Below are positions 9,349 through 20,800 of a stretch of 64,000 bases of DNA, piece after piece. The DNA is from Phymorhynchus buccinoides (Eukaryota > Mollusca > Gastropoda > Neogastropoda > Raphitomidae), in contig CM065682.1 in assembly GCA_017654935.2 (NCBI GenBank), positions 34,438,842 through 34,502,841 on the forward strand. The letters run 5' to 3'. The position numbers and the translations under genes are program-made. The notes under the pieces are model-generated. The model worked only from the letters and a program-made list of their open reading frames with translations. It was not told where the DNA came from and did no database searches. The stretch's first letter is position 1. Every line of letters begins with the position of its first letter.

Positions 9349-12300
9349 GTGTTTCCAGTAGTGCTTGAGTTGCTGTTTTGTGTCTGTGTGTTCGTGATGA
9401 ACTGTACATTATTTTGGGCTGCTTTCTGTGCCTCTCTGCCTCCGGACATGAGAGTAATTTGGTTTATTTTCTTGACGAGACTGGTTGGCTTGTTGGATTC
9501 TCCAAGCCAGCCATGTTTCCAGCACCGGCCAAACAACGCCATGCCTTTGCCTACCATCCTTTTTCTTCAGTCTCCCTCTTCCTTCCCTCTGCTTGACCAC
9601 TACACGCACGCAACACGCGTGCGTGCGCCACCACTCTGCCAGCCCCCCTCTCCCCCACTGCAGTACAGCCGCAATGAGTTACTGGCTGTACAACCTTCGA
9701 CCCCTGACTCTGCCCTTGTTGCCACGCTACGTCATCTGCGTATAGGGATTAATCTTCCACGCACGCGAGGCTGCAGAGGAGGAAAAAGGAAGCAACGGAA
9801 GATTTCTGTCGTCTGCTCCATTCCTCGCCCTCCCCCTTCACCTACCAAACGGATGAGTATTTATAACTTACTTACTGTTCCCGTTGCTTCGCACACAAAA
9901 GATGCTAATTTTATTGTTGCCCAGTTTAACCCCCGTTCCGTTGGCGTCCCACAGAAACGTTCTTCTATTAATTATTTCATTGTAGAGAACGATGTTGATA
10001 TTTTCTGCATCACTGAATCCTGGCTTCGGCCTTCCGGTGATGAAGCTAAATGCCCTGATCTCTCTCCCACTGGCTACAAAACCATCTCCTATCCTCGCTC
10101 TTCACGTGGCGGAGGCATTGCCTTTGTCGTGCGTGAAAAACTGTGCCTCCATCTCACCTCTACCTCCCTCTTCCCCTTTCCACACTCCTCCTTTGAACTG
10201 GCCCAGCTCTCCGTTACTCTACGTCAGCACTGCCTACAGCTTTTCTGCCTCTACCGCCCCCCTCCCAACAAGAAAAACAAACTTTCGGACTCCCTCTTCC
10301 TCGACGAGTTTCCCTCTTTGCTGGAGCACTGCAACACTATCAGCGGTGTTCCAATCATCATGGGAGACTTCAACATTCATGTTGATGTTCCCACTGACCC
10401 CCTCACCCTCCGCTTCACCGCACTGCTGGATGACTTCGACCTGCACCAGGCTGTGACCTTCCCCACCCACCAGAAAGGCCACACCCTTGACCTGGTTATC
10501 GTCAGACGTGACGACGAAGACGTCCTGCGGTCTACTGCTCCTGACTCCTTCCTGGACTTTTCTGACCATCTCTGTGTTCTTTCCTGCCTCCGTTTATCTC
10601 GCCCTTCATGCCCTCCTGTGTATGCTGAGACCAGGAAGATCTCCTCCATCGACATCACTGCCTTCATGTCTGACCTCAGGGCCAGACTTGACTCAACTCT
10701 ACAGCCTTCTGCCGACCAGCTCCACCACCTCCTGACCAGTCTACTCGACCTCCACGCCCCTGTCATCCGTCGCAAGATCTCCAGTAGGCCTCCATCACCG
10801 TGGTATGCTTCTGTGGCACCTGAGGTGACTCAGGGTAAACAAGAACGCCGCCGTGCAGAGCGCCAGTGGGTTAAGACTGGACTTGAAATTCACAAACAGA
10901 TTTTTCGAGCCATGAACAAAATTGTGTCTGACATTATAGATAAGGCCAAATGCTCTTGTTTGAATGCCCAAATTCTCGCTTGTACCACTTCACGTCAATT
11001 GTTTAGTTTAGCCAACTCCCTCCTTGGTAAACCAAAGTCCACACCTCTACCTTCTTCTATCCCTGTGTCTGAACTCCCTCAACGTTTCTCTGATTTCTTT
11101 CACAGCAAGATAGCCACCATCCGCCACAATCTTGATTCTCAATCTGCTCCACCATCAACTGACTCTGTCCCTGATCCCTCCTTTTCTGGCAGTATGTGGT
11201 CTGAGTTCCGTTCTGTTTCCACTGATGAGGTTAAGAAGATTTTGACCCGAACTCAGATTAAAACCTGTGAACTAGACCCTCTACCTTCATCTCTCTTCTC
11301 CCAGTGTCTTGATGATCTCCTTCCTTACTTTACATCCATCATCAATGAATCTCTATGTTCAGGCCGCTTTCCAACTCATTTCAAATCTGCAGTTGTCAAA
11401 CCTCTCTTAAAGAAGCCTAGTCTTGATCCTGAAAATCTAAAGAACTATCGGCCTGTCTCTAATCTTTCATTCCTTTCTAAGCTTACGGAAAAGGTGGTTC
11501 TTAAACAGCTGTCTGACCATCTTCAGGTAAATGATCTCTACTATCCAAACCAGTCTGCTTATCGAGCAGGTCACAGTACTGAGACAGCCCTCTTAAAGAT
11601 AACGAACGACTTGCTCACTGCCTTGGATGAAAACAAGGTTTCTCTTCTCTCTCTCCTTGATCTTTCTGCAGCGTTTGACACTATCGACCACTCCATCCTC
11701 ATTTCTAGACTTCACACCTCCTTTGGTCTATCTGGGGCTGTTCTTTCCTGGTTTTCTTCCTACCTCTCTGATCGCACACAGAAAGTTGTTGTCAATGGTT
11801 CTCCATCTCTTCCAAAAGGTCTTCAGTTCGGTGTGCCCCAAGGTTCAGTCTTAGGCCCTATCCTTTTTGTTCTTTATACCCAACCTCTCTCCGCCATCAT
11901 CAACCAGCATTCTATTCTACATCATAGCTTTTCTGATGACAATCAACTGTACATTTCTGCCCACCTGAGTCAATTAGATCAAATGATTTCTTCTTCTAAG
12001 TTGTGCATCTCTGCTGTTAAAACATGGATGTTTTACAACAAACTGCAACTGAATGCTGATAAGACAGAGATGATTCTTGTAGCCTCTAACCACACAATTA
12101 AAACTCAGGTTCTCCCAGGTTCTGTAGACATTGATGGCACTGAGATCAAGCTATCGGCATCCGTCCGCAATCTAGGTGTTACTTTGGACCAAACCCTTTC
12201 TTTCAAACAGCATGTTTCCAATGTTTGCAAGGCTTGCTATCTAGAACTTCGAAGAATTAGTTCCATCCGTCGTTTCCTCTCTCAGGATGCCCTGAAGACT

Positions 12301-12777
12301 CTAGTATGTGCTTTTGTCCTGTCTCGCCTTGACTACTGTAACTCACTTCTTGCTGGCTGTCCATCAATTCTCATCTCTAAGCTCCAACGGGTCCAGAATA
12401 ATGCTGCTCGTCTCATTTCTCGCTCCCCTAGGTACGATCACATCACTCCGGTTCTTCGTTCCCTACATTGGCTCCCAGTTCAATCACGTATTGACTACAA
12501 AATTCTCCTCCTTGCCTTCAAGTCACTGAATGATCAAGCTCCCCAGTATCTCTCTGATCTTCTTCATCTCTATGTCCCAGCTCGCCAACTACGTTCGTCT
12601 TCTGATTCTCGTCTCCTTTCCATTCCCTCCATCCGTCTCAAATCTGCTGGCCAACGTTCTTTTTCTTGTCAAGCACCATCTCTGTGGAATTCTCTGCCTT
12701 CTCCTCTCCGACACTCCAACTCAGTCTCCTCATTCAAAACCTCTCTTAAAACCCATCTTTTTCCTGCTGCGCCCTAA
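9349..12777 (+). CDS. LINE endonuclease-reverse transcriptase (1142 aa)
   Basis: This protein nicks target DNA and reverse-transcribes the LINE RNA at the nick. A basic leader containing RGCRGGKRKQRK precedes an apurinic-type endonuclease at about residues 185-410, with ITESW, MGDFNIH near 337 and SDH near 405. The reverse transcriptase at about 660-960 shows NYRPVSNLSFLSK, LLDLSAAFDTIDH (motif A, near 769), FGVPQGSVLGPILF (motif B, near 825) and FSDD (motif C, near 860). Most relatives have FADD at motif C; the two catalytic Asp are kept. The C-terminal region ends with the usual SLWNSLP...FKTSLKTHLF block. The first in-frame Met is at 9349, but translation may start further in, since the first 100 residues look poorly conserved. 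Confidence 0.93.
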   Translation: MFPVVLELLFCVCVFVMNCTLFWAAFCASLPPDMRVIWFIFLTRLVGLLDSPSQPCFQHRPNNAMPLPTILFLQSPSSFPLLDHYTHATRVRAPPLCQPPSPPLQYSRNELLAVQPSTPDSALVATLRHLRIGINLPRTRGCRGGKRKQRKISVVCSIPRPPPSPTKRMSIYNLLTVPVASHTKDANFIVAQFNPRSVGVPQKRSSINYFIVENDVDIFCITESWLRPSGDEAKCPDLSPTGYKTISYPRSSRGGGIAFVVREKLCLHLTSTSLFPFPHSSFELAQLSVTLRQHCLQLFCLYRPPPNKKNKLSDSLFLDEFPSLLEHCNTISGVPIIMGDFNIHVDVPTDPLTLRFTALLDDFDLHQAVTFPTHQKGHTLDLVIVRRDDEDVLRSTAPDSFLDFSDHLCVLSCLRLSRPSCPPVYAETRKISSIDITAFMSDLRARLDSTLQPSADQLHHLLTSLLDLHAPVIRRKISSRPPSPWYASVAPEVTQGKQERRRAERQWVKTGLEIHKQIFRAMNKIVSDIIDKAKCSCLNAQILACTTSRQLFSLANSLLGKPKSTPLPSSIPVSELPQRFSDFFHSKIATIRHNLDSQSAPPSTDSVPDPSFSGSMWSEFRSVSTDEVKKILTRTQIKTCELDPLPSSLFSQCLDDLLPYFTSIINESLCSGRFPTHFKSAVVKPLLKKPSLDPENLKNYRPVSNLSFLSKLTEKVVLKQLSDHLQVNDLYYPNQSAYRAGHSTETALLKITNDLLTALDENKVSLLSLLDLSAAFDTIDHSILISRLHTSFGLSGAVLSWFSSYLSDRTQKVVVNGSPSLPKGLQFGVPQGSVLGPILFVLYTQPLSAIINQHSILHHSFSDDNQLYISAHLSQLDQMISSSKLCISAVKTWMFYNKLQLNADKTEMILVASNHTIKTQVLPGSVDIDGTEIKLSASVRNLGVTLDQTLSFKQHVSNVCKACYLELRRISSIRRFLSQDALKTLVCAFVLSRLDYCNSLLAGCPSILISKLQRVQNNAARLISRSPRYDHITPVLRSLHWLPVQSRIDYKILLLAFKSLNDQAPQYLSDLLHLYVPARQLRSSSDSRLLSIPSIRLKSAGQRSFSCQAPSLWNSLPSPLRHSNSVSSFKTSLKTHLFPAAP

Positions 12778-12851
12778 ATATTTGATCAGTTGTCTATCGT
12801 TGTGTGCACGTGAGGGAAGATTGATTTAAGAGGTTTGTGCTGTGTTTTGTG

Positions 12852-12852
<1 letters not shown>

Positions 12853-12908
<56 letters not shown>

Positions 12909-13171
12909 TGTGTGTGTTGTGTGTGTGTGTGTGTGTGAGCATGAATGTGTGCTTGTGTGTATTTTGGTTTTGTGGGTTGTGTGTGCACGCATGTGTGTGT
13001 GTGTTGTGTGTGCGTGTCTGTGTGTCTGTCTGCGTGCGTACGTTGTGTGTGAGGGTGTTTGTGTCTGCATGTTGGTGTATGTGGTCAATCCATGCGGCTC
13101 AGTTGCTGTGACTTACCGAATGGGGTATGAACGAGTTGGCGTCAATAATTGTGTGTTTATGTGTGTGTGTG

Positions 13172-13226
<55 letters not shown>

Positions 13227-13260
13227 GTGTGTGTGTGTGTGTGCGTGTGTGTTAGAGAGA
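12853..13260. repeat. GT microsatellites in the LINE 3' region
   Basis: GT runs lie at about 12853-12935 and 13158-13250, followed by a short GA run. They open frames of Cys-Val repeats that are not genes. Confidence 0.95.
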
Positions 13261-13413
13261 GAGAGAGTTGCTTTGCATATGCACTGTTGGTGGTTGGTGT
13301 CACTCTTGAATGTTGTTTTTTGTGTTATCTGTTGATGAATAATTGATTGTAAAGCGCTTTGGGCTCATCTGAGGTAAAGCGCTATATAAATGTACTGTTA
13401 TTATTATTATTAT

Positions 13414-14359
13414 TAAAAAAATCTTTTTTTTCCTTCTAAAGCACCCATCCCCATCCAAAATAAAAGTGATTTTGGCTTATTTTATGATTTGCAGGATTTG
13501 GGCATTTTCGTGACTTTTCATGGAAGATTTTCTATACTCGTTAATTACATTTTTTTAAATGCATATTTTTGGTAAAGAAAAAAATGACTGGAATGGTGAA
13601 ATGTCTAAAAAGTTGTGATCGAAATATGTCCGAGATTCAGGTCCTCTGTTGGCCTTTGAAGGTGGAAGACCTGTTATCAGTTACAAAATTTGAGTATTTG
13701 AAATTGTTATTGTTGTTTTTCATTAAAATGAGGTCTGTCATTACACCCAGTCTTATTTAAAAAGTGTTGTGTATTTACCAAGTTTTATATGTGCAAATGT
13801 ATGAAGTTGAAAGAGTGTTTCTGCCCAGTTTCATCTTGCTGATGTTTCCATCCTGACATTTGTCATTGCACACGTTTTCATCAAGTCACGAATCATTGAA
13901 TGAGTGCAATATTCATATCATGGAATGTCTGGGGAAAAAAAGACTGTTGGCATAACTGTTTCATGCTTGTAACCTGTATGATTAATTGTGCAACAGGGGT
14001 GCATGTGGGGGTGCCTGAAGCCTGAATTCAGGTAATTTGGTGCAGGCTCAGGCAGGGGTCTGCCTGAAAAAAGAGCTCTTCTCGTGATGTTTTTGCTCTT
14101 AAATGGACGAGTACAGCAAGGGTTATGATGGAAAATTCAGGCAAAAGGTTTGGTCACCGCATGCACCCATGGTGTTAAGTGTACCGTATTAAACATGTGT
14201 TGTGTATTGTTTTATTCCTGTGAAATGTGGGCTGCCTTCTTCTTGAGAGTGTGTTACTGCTAGTGCACCACCATCTTTTTTAAAAGCTGCTTTAGGTGTG
14301 ACTAAATGTGGAGGGAGAAATCTTGACCGTTGATAGCCCCTGTGTTGCCACTGGGTCCT
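13414..14359. other. Intergenic sequence without recognised features
   Basis: A/T-rich single-copy-looking sequence. No convincing coding or repeat structure is visible on either strand. Confidence 0.6.
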
Positions 14360-14735
14360 TTAACTCTTATAGCACCATGGGTTTTTTTTGTGGACATTCT
14401 TGGTTGTCAGTTGCATCTCAACCACAAGAGGGGAGTAAATGTTTGATTCAAATGCGCATGCATTGCTTTAAAGATCCCCCACGTCACGTGTCACATTCCC
14501 TCTTATGCTAGGAAGATTTCTTAAGATTTCTTACTAGCTATAAGAGGAAAAACATGTGAAAACCATGATTTTGACACGTGACGTGTTGGGTCTTTAACGG
14601 AAAAATCACTGACATGAGCTCTAAAAATAGACAAACACACAGCAGGGTACTTGGCAGTGAATGTCTTTGCATTTGGTGGGAGTGTAGAGTGATGTACTGG
14701 GCGAATGTATTCGCCCATGGTGCTAGAAGAGTTAA
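14360..14735. mobile_element. MITE with TTAA ends and CTCTTATAGCACCATGGG inverted repeats
   Basis: TTAACTCTTATAGCACCATGGG at 14360 is mirrored by CCCATGGTGCTAGAAGAGTTAA ending at 14735. TTAA at both outer ends is the target duplication of piggyBac-type elements. A second, palindromic element is nested inside (14468-14597). Confidence 0.85.
14468..14597. mobile_element. Palindromic 130-bp element nested in the MITE
   Basis: TTAAAGATCCCCCACGTCAC is mirrored by GTGACGTGTTGGGTCTTTAA, with a long internal stem (TTCCCTCTTAT against ATAAGAGGAA). A sibling with the same ends lies at 55612-55742. The related host copy at 5763 lacks this segment, giving an empty site. Confidence 0.85.
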
Positions 14736-14754
14736 AGTTTGCAAAATACATGAT

Positions 14755-14915
14755 GTGGGATGTCGGTTTTTGCTGTTCTCTTTTAAAAGACTTGACGCTC
14801 AGACCACAAGGTCTTGTGTTGGGTGAGCATCAAACCCAAACCCGGTTGCTTATACTTAGGAGGCGACCGCATTACCTCAGAATCATACTGCACCCTCAAG
14901 ATGTTAAGAATTATA
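14755..14915 (-). repeat. Degenerate tRNA-derived SINE-like repeat
   Basis: Shares AGACTtgACG, CAAGGcCTtGTG, CCCGGtT and AGGCGAcCGCATTACCTC with the better copy at 34330-34495 in the same orientation. The promoter boxes are decayed. Confidence 0.55.
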
Positions 14916-14940
14916 CTATTTATACGGACATATTTCCTGT

Positions 14941-15175
14941 TTAACCCTTTCGTGCCAGCCAATTTTCAGCCAAAAAATACCTTTAAACTTACCTGGGTAG
15001 AGAAAAAAAAAGATCTGCAATACTGCGAATTCCTATGTGACACGTATAACATTAGGTCTATCCTTACCTCCAAAAAATATGAAAATAGGGTCTTCAGATA
15101 ACAGGCTCTGATTTGGGCAATAAAATGGTATATTTAAAATGGTAACCACAGTGACAAGATATTAACCTCTTGGCT
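14941..15175. mobile_element. MITE family A fragment
   Basis: Begins TTAACCCTTTCGTGCCAGCC and shares TTACCTGGGTAGAGA, GATCTGCAATA and AGGGTCTTCAGATAACAG with copies at 31071-31315 and 15203-15512. The far end is not clean. Confidence 0.7.
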
Positions 15176-15202
15176 GCTGCAGAAAAATTAAGAAACAAGA
15201 CA

Positions 15203-15512
15203 TTAACCCTTTCATCGCCAGCCATATTTCAGCCAAAATGTTCCATTAAATTTACCTGGGTAGAGAACAAAATCTATCTGCAGTATTGGGGATTCTTCTG
15301 TGACATATATAAAATAAGGTGTACCCTTACTTCCCAAAACTATCCACTTTCCAGTGACGTTGTAGTCTGTTTCAGTTTTTGTTGTTTTTTCCCCCCAAAA
15401 AATAATAAGACAACAGTGTCTTTGGATAATAGACCCCAATTTGATGCCTTTTAATGACATAGGTGTTAAATCACTGTGGTCCTAAAATACGACTTTGGCT
15501 GTGAAAGGGTAA
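15203..15512. mobile_element. MITE family A copy
   Basis: TTAACCCTTTCATCGCCAGCC at the start is mirrored by GGCTGTGAAAGGGT at 15498-15510. The terminal TTAA is mutated at the right end. The internal sequence is collinear with 31071-31315. Confidence 0.8.
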
Positions 15513-16700
15513 AAATTGTCAAATGTAAAGGCAACTGTAGAGTCAATCTGGCAAAATGGTCTTAGGATATAACCCTGACTGTTTAAAAGCAAAAAACAAT
15601 CTGGCAAAATGGTCTTAGGATATAACCCTGACTGTTTAAAAGCAAAAAACAATCTGGCAAAATGGTCTTAGGATATAACCCCGACTGTTTAAAAGCAAAA
15701 AACAATCTGGCAAAATGGTCTTAGGATATAACCCTGACTGTTTAAAAGCAAAAAACAATCTGGCAAAATGGTCTTAGGATATAACCCTGACTGTTTAAAA
15801 GCAAAAAACAATCTGGCAAAATGGTCTTAGGATATAACCCCGACTGTTTAAAAGCAAAAAACAATCTGGCAAAATGGTCTTAGGATATAACCCTGACTGT
15901 TTAAAAGCAAAAAACAATCTGGCAAAATGGTCTTAGGATATAACCCTGACTGTTTAAAAGCAAAAAACAATCTGGCAAAATGGTCTTAGGATATAACCCT
16001 GACTGTTTAAAAGCAAAAAACAATCTGGCAAAATGGTCTTAGGATATAACCCCGACTGTTTAAAAGCAAAAAACAATCTGGCAAAATGGTCTTAGGATAT
16101 AACCCCGACTGTTTAAAAGCAAAAAACAATCTGGCAAAATGGTCTTAGGATATAACCCTGACTGTTTAAAAGCAAAAAACAATCTGGCAAAATGGTCTTA
16201 GGATATAACCCTGACTGTTTAAAAGCAAAAAACAATCTGGCAAAATGGTCTTAGGATATAACCCTGACTGTTTAAAAGCAAAAAACAATCTGGCAAAATG
16301 GTCTTAGGATATAACCCTGACTGTTTAAAAGCAAAAAACAATCTGGCAAAATGGTCTTAGGATATAACCCCGACTGTTTAAAAGCAAAAAACAATCTGGC
16401 AAAATGGTCTTAGGATATAACCCTGACTGTTTAAAAGCAAAAAACAATCTGGCAAAATGGTCTTAGGATATAACCCTGACTGTTTAAAAGCAAAAAACAA
16501 TCTGGCAAAATGGTCTTAGGATATAACCCTGACTTTAAAAGCAAAAAACAATCTGGCAAAATGGTCTTAGGATATAACCCTGACTGTTTAAAAGCAAAAA
16601 ACAATCTGGCAAAATGGTCTTAGGATATAACCCTCCTGAGTGTTTAAAAAAAAAAAGTTATTCATCTGGAGACATTATCAGTGATGTCATCAAGCCTGTA
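15513..16700. repeat. 53-bp satellite (about 20 copies) expanded inside a family B MITE
   Basis: The unit CAATCTGGCAAAATGGTCTT plus AGGATATAACCCTGACTGTT plus TAAAAGCAAAAAA repeats with period 53 from about 15545 to 16640. Most differences are a CCT/CCC alternation; one unit near 16531 lacks GTT. Both flanks match family B in reverse orientation: GGCAACTGTAGAGTCAATCTGG on the left, and GTTATTCATCTGG then GTGATGTCATCAAG on the right. The satellite is therefore an internal expansion of a MITE. Confidence 0.95.
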
Positions 16701-16794
16701 CATCATGTTATTGATATGTTATTGTCTACAAATAATTTTGCTTTGTGTTGAATGTTGAATATTATTTTCTTTAAAAAGAGAGAGAAAGAGAAGA

Positions 16795-16810
16795 GGGGGG
16801 GGGGGGGGGG
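16795..16810. repeat. Poly-G tract
   Basis: An uninterrupted run of about 15 G follows a GA-rich stretch. Confidence 0.95.
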
Positions 16811-16917
16811 TCAGGCATGGGAATTTTCAGCTTTAAAGCAAGAGGAAATAACATTTTTAGATAAAAAACAAAACATGTAAGAATTCTTATGAGTGAATGC
16901 AAAATGAACTAAATATA

Positions 16918-17078
16918 CAGTGGAACCTCCCTTATAAGACCTTCAAAAATAATCCAAAATGAGGTCTTATAAGGGATGGGTCTGATAAGGGAGGTAATGT
17001 CAATACTTACAAAGAAGGGCAATGTTTCAGAGAAGTAGGTCTATGTGGGAGGGAGTCTTATAATGGGAGGTTCCACTG
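16918..17078. mobile_element. Tc1/mariner-type MITE, copy 1
   Basis: CAGTGGAACCTCCCTTATAA at the left is mirrored by GGGAGGTTCCACTG at the right, with TA on both flanks (16916-16917, 17079-17080). An inverted sibling lies at 62451-62636. Confidence 0.9.
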
Positions 17079-17213
17079 TATGTTTTATTTCTAATGCTTG
17101 AAGATAAAAGTGCAGGAGTGGATGACAGACAGTATGTCAGCAATATAATCAAATGTACAATCAAAAGAATGCGTCATTCCCCCCACCCCCCTAAATGTAG
17201 TGTTTCATTAGAG

Positions 17214-17851
17214 GGGAGCAGGACAATTCGCCCCGGGCCCCGGACAATTGGTCACGGACAATTCGCCCCGGGGACAATTCACCCCCGAATAATTCGCCCC
17301 TGGACATTTCACCCTCGAGGACAAATCGCCCCCGGACAACTCGCCCCCATTATGCATCTAATATATTGACTATCAGTGAGAGACACATACAGACAGATAG
17401 ATAAACAAACGAACAGGCAGTATCTGAATGAAATATGAGTCACCCGTCGTACTCCGGTCGGGGGGCAGTCTTCTCCCACAATGGGGAAGGCCCTTCGAGA
17501 GGAGAAGTTTACCTTTTTATGTGTTTTTTGTGTGAGCATGTGTGAATATGAATAATGTGATGTTTGAATAAATCTATAGACAATAAATAATTGGTTTTTT
17601 TTTGCTTATATGTTTTTTTGTTGCTTATATGAGTTGTGTTTGTTCATGTGCGAGTGTGTGCGTTCATGTGTGCGTGCATGCGTTAGTGTGGTGTGTGAGT
17701 GTGCGTGCGCAAGAAAACGTTAGGCAGTTGGAATGTGCCTTGTGTTTGTTTTGCGTGTTAATATGGGTATAGGTGTGTGTGCAAGGGGGTCGAATTGTCC
17801 GTGGGCGAATTATCCGGGGGCAAATTGTCCGGGGCAAATTGTCCTTGACCC
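17214..17851. mobile_element. hAT-like MITE with 8-bp target duplication
   Basis: CATTAGAG flanks both sides (17206-17213 and 17852-17859). The left end carries about six units around GGACAATTCGCCCC; the right end (17786-17850) carries about four of the same units inverted. The interior is non-coding. An 8-bp duplication fits hAT or a related superfamily. Confidence 0.82.
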
Positions 17852-17859
17852 CATTAGAG

Positions 17860-20800
17860 GTGTGTAGGTTCTGCAGAGATGAGTATGTTTCGTAAGGGTT
17901 AGGTGCAATCATGGACATGGTCATGTATATCGGTGTGTTTGAAACTTTTTTCTTTTTCTTAAACTACTGTCGGTTTTTGCTTGGAATTGAAAAGAAGAAT
18001 AAAGGAACAGAACAACACCCCCCCACCCTAACCAAAAATAACAAGTTAATAGGGCATTTGCTGCATGCTGGCGACCTTATTGCACTGAATTGAATTTAGA
18101 GAGTTGAATTAGAAAGATCAGCGTAACTCGGGCAGAACGAGCGCAGGCAAATTAGTAGTTTAGTATAGAGAACGAACACTCGTGGTAAATGCCCTATTAA
18201 TCACCATTAAAAATGGTCGAGACAATACTTATTCTACGTTTATATTGTTTTGGGTTTTTTTGTTAAGGAAAATGTGTTGAAATTAAATCTTGTTTGTCAA
18301 AATGTTTCTTATAAAATTTGCCATGACAGAATCCAAACATATGCAGTCAGTAATTGCTTTGGTGTGTGTGTGTGTGTGTGTGGTCAGCAAGGATAAAAGA
18401 CACAGCCCAGAACTAGGACCTCAAATTGCAACATTTACAGTTAAGGGCTTGAACAACTTAATCATAAACTTCAAATGAAAATATTACTGAAAAAAAAGTT
18501 TTTGAGAAGTAACGACAACACAATCCTTTATCTTTCCATTTAGTGGACTTGAACAGATACAATTGCCACAATTCCACCTCTATTTACTTTCGACAAATAA
18601 TATTCAAGGGAAATGCAGAAATTCTGCCAAAGAACAAAAGATGGATTTCTTGATGTTGTTGTCGTACTCTGGCTAAAAGAGTCCAGGGGTCATCCCAACA
18701 GCCGAAGCACTTGAACACTATGGTACAAATGCACCAGCTAGGGATGAGAACATTATGTGCATGACCGTTTTTGATTATCCCGCCACATGGGCAGCCACAC
18801 GCCAACTTCGGAGGATTAATTCTAATTAATTGAACACAAAAAAACATTGACAGACATTACAACAGAAAACTTTGCATTCTATCTGATGTTTATTCACATT
18901 TGTACCCACAGCAGCTATTCCAGATAAGCAAATTTCAATCTCAATGTTTAATGCTACGTACAGCAAAACACATAATGTGCATTCATATTCTTCCTCTGAT
19001 TCAAAATATTAAATCTGAGTTAACGATATTGTCTCAAACTTTAAAAAAACAATGGTATCTATTGGTAGTGGTGCATATGGAGTATATTGACAAGACACGC
19101 CCCCTCACCTCCCCATGCTCTTCTTTCTTGCCATGAGTATTAATAGTAATCCTGATTGTTATATGAATTCAAAAAATGCAAACATTACTCATTGGAATTT
19201 TCCAAATAGTTTTAAATAAAAGTTGACTTACAACAGGTATGTGAAAAACAAACTTCAAACATAAACAACAGTTGAACGACTGAATGATTTTCAAAATTCA
19301 CATTAAAAAATAGGAGAAAACCAACATAGACTGAATCACCAATATTTCATGTTGTTTAAGTGTTTGTGAGAACTTCAATAAAAATTAAAACATTTGCCGG
19401 TTCCAACATGAGCATCAAAAGGCCTATTTTTATCTCCAATAAACCATACATTCTCTGGGGGAAAAAATAATATCACAGATGCAAACTTTAAGTCCAAGTT
19501 GCTTTTTAAAAAAATTAAAGAAAACATAATGCATCTTTGCTTCCAATTATGACTATACTACACGTGGCGGTACCATAGCCGATGAGGTTTAACCGAGGCC
19601 TGGTTACTGCTACACCTATCTGTATTGTTAAAATATCGGGACTTTACTGGTGTTGCACTGCCTCCAGTATTGTTCCCACCATCTTTGTATCTACAAATGT
19701 CCCATATGTGTGTCTGTTCCAGACCGAGAGGACTTAACACAATTTTTCATTCATTAATTCTTCCAATTATCAAAAATACTATGAACGAATGCCATAGATT
19801 TTGTAAGGAAATCATGATTAAATAATTAGAACAAAAATGTTGAGATGCTTTCAACTTAAATTCTGGAAGCCAAACTTTTACAGGGTTCAGTGCAGTATAA
19901 TAAACTCAACATTCACAGTCTGCTTGTCTCCCTTTCTCAATCCCACTTAAGATTTCATAAAACATGTGGCTGTAATTATCATATAATTATAGAAATCATG
20001 GCACAAGTCTCATGTTACAAATCTTTCAACTGCAAAAAAACCCCACCTGACCTCTTTGTCAACAATGGACACATAACAGCAATATAGTACAACCTCACCG
20101 AGCATTCTTTCCATATTCCACATCTTAATTTTTTACATCAGAACTCAAAACAAATAAAGATATATTACAATGTCTCTTAGAAGATAAACCTACATGGATC
20201 TAAGCTTCTAGAACAGTTTTGACAGAGAGCAGAGGGATAAGAAAAAAAAGGTGAAGTGAAAACAGAGAAAAGAGAATGCACTTGATCAAAGTTTAATAAA
20301 TATAGCCCAGGTCAGAGACAGAAGACAATGAAAAACAAAGCGGAGAGAATGAAGCAAGGTATTTACAAGAAAATACCAGGGCAAAAAAACCCACCAGATC
20401 ATATACAAAATGTCAGATTGAAACCAAGAAAAACCAGGGATAAGGTTTTTACAAACTGGACTAAATAAATCACTCCAAATACTGTTTAAATAGATCTAAG
20501 ACGTCATATATATATGTTTTTAATCACCGCTAGAAAAAAACGCCAAACATTACACAGAAATTATAATCAATAATAACCAAACAACAACAACAAATTATAT
20601 ACACTGAAAAGACTAAATGATTTTACCTTGCACAAATCAAATCAAATTCAGCTAAGTTGATAATCAAATTATGAAAGTTTATAACAGCAGACCAACATGC
20701 TTTGCTCAGAATCTGACAGTACAACCTGGAATATCAAAGGATTAAGTATGGAAAGATTGATTAAATGCATTTTTTATTCTAACAAATACTGTTTTTATAT

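Larger units (their letters stand above)
9300..13413 (+). mobile_element. L2/CR1-group LINE, apparently full length
   Basis: A single uninterrupted ORF (9349-12777) is followed by a GT-rich 3' untranslated region. The 3' tail at 13350-13395 has AAAGCGCTTTGGG and AAGCGCTATATAAAT, the conserved 3' end of L2-type LINEs, and then an ATT microsatellite at 13397-13413. The 5' end is not defined; 9300 is approximate and no ORF1 was seen. The intact ORF suggests recent activity. Confidence 0.85.

Noticed and set aside
12835..13335. Cys-Val repeat frames (also at 32699 and 63000)
   Set aside because: They are GT microsatellites read in frame.
15545..16640. Regular array that might look like a CRISPR
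   Set aside because: Units are contiguous with no variable spacers, and the flanks belong to a MITE in a eukaryotic genome.
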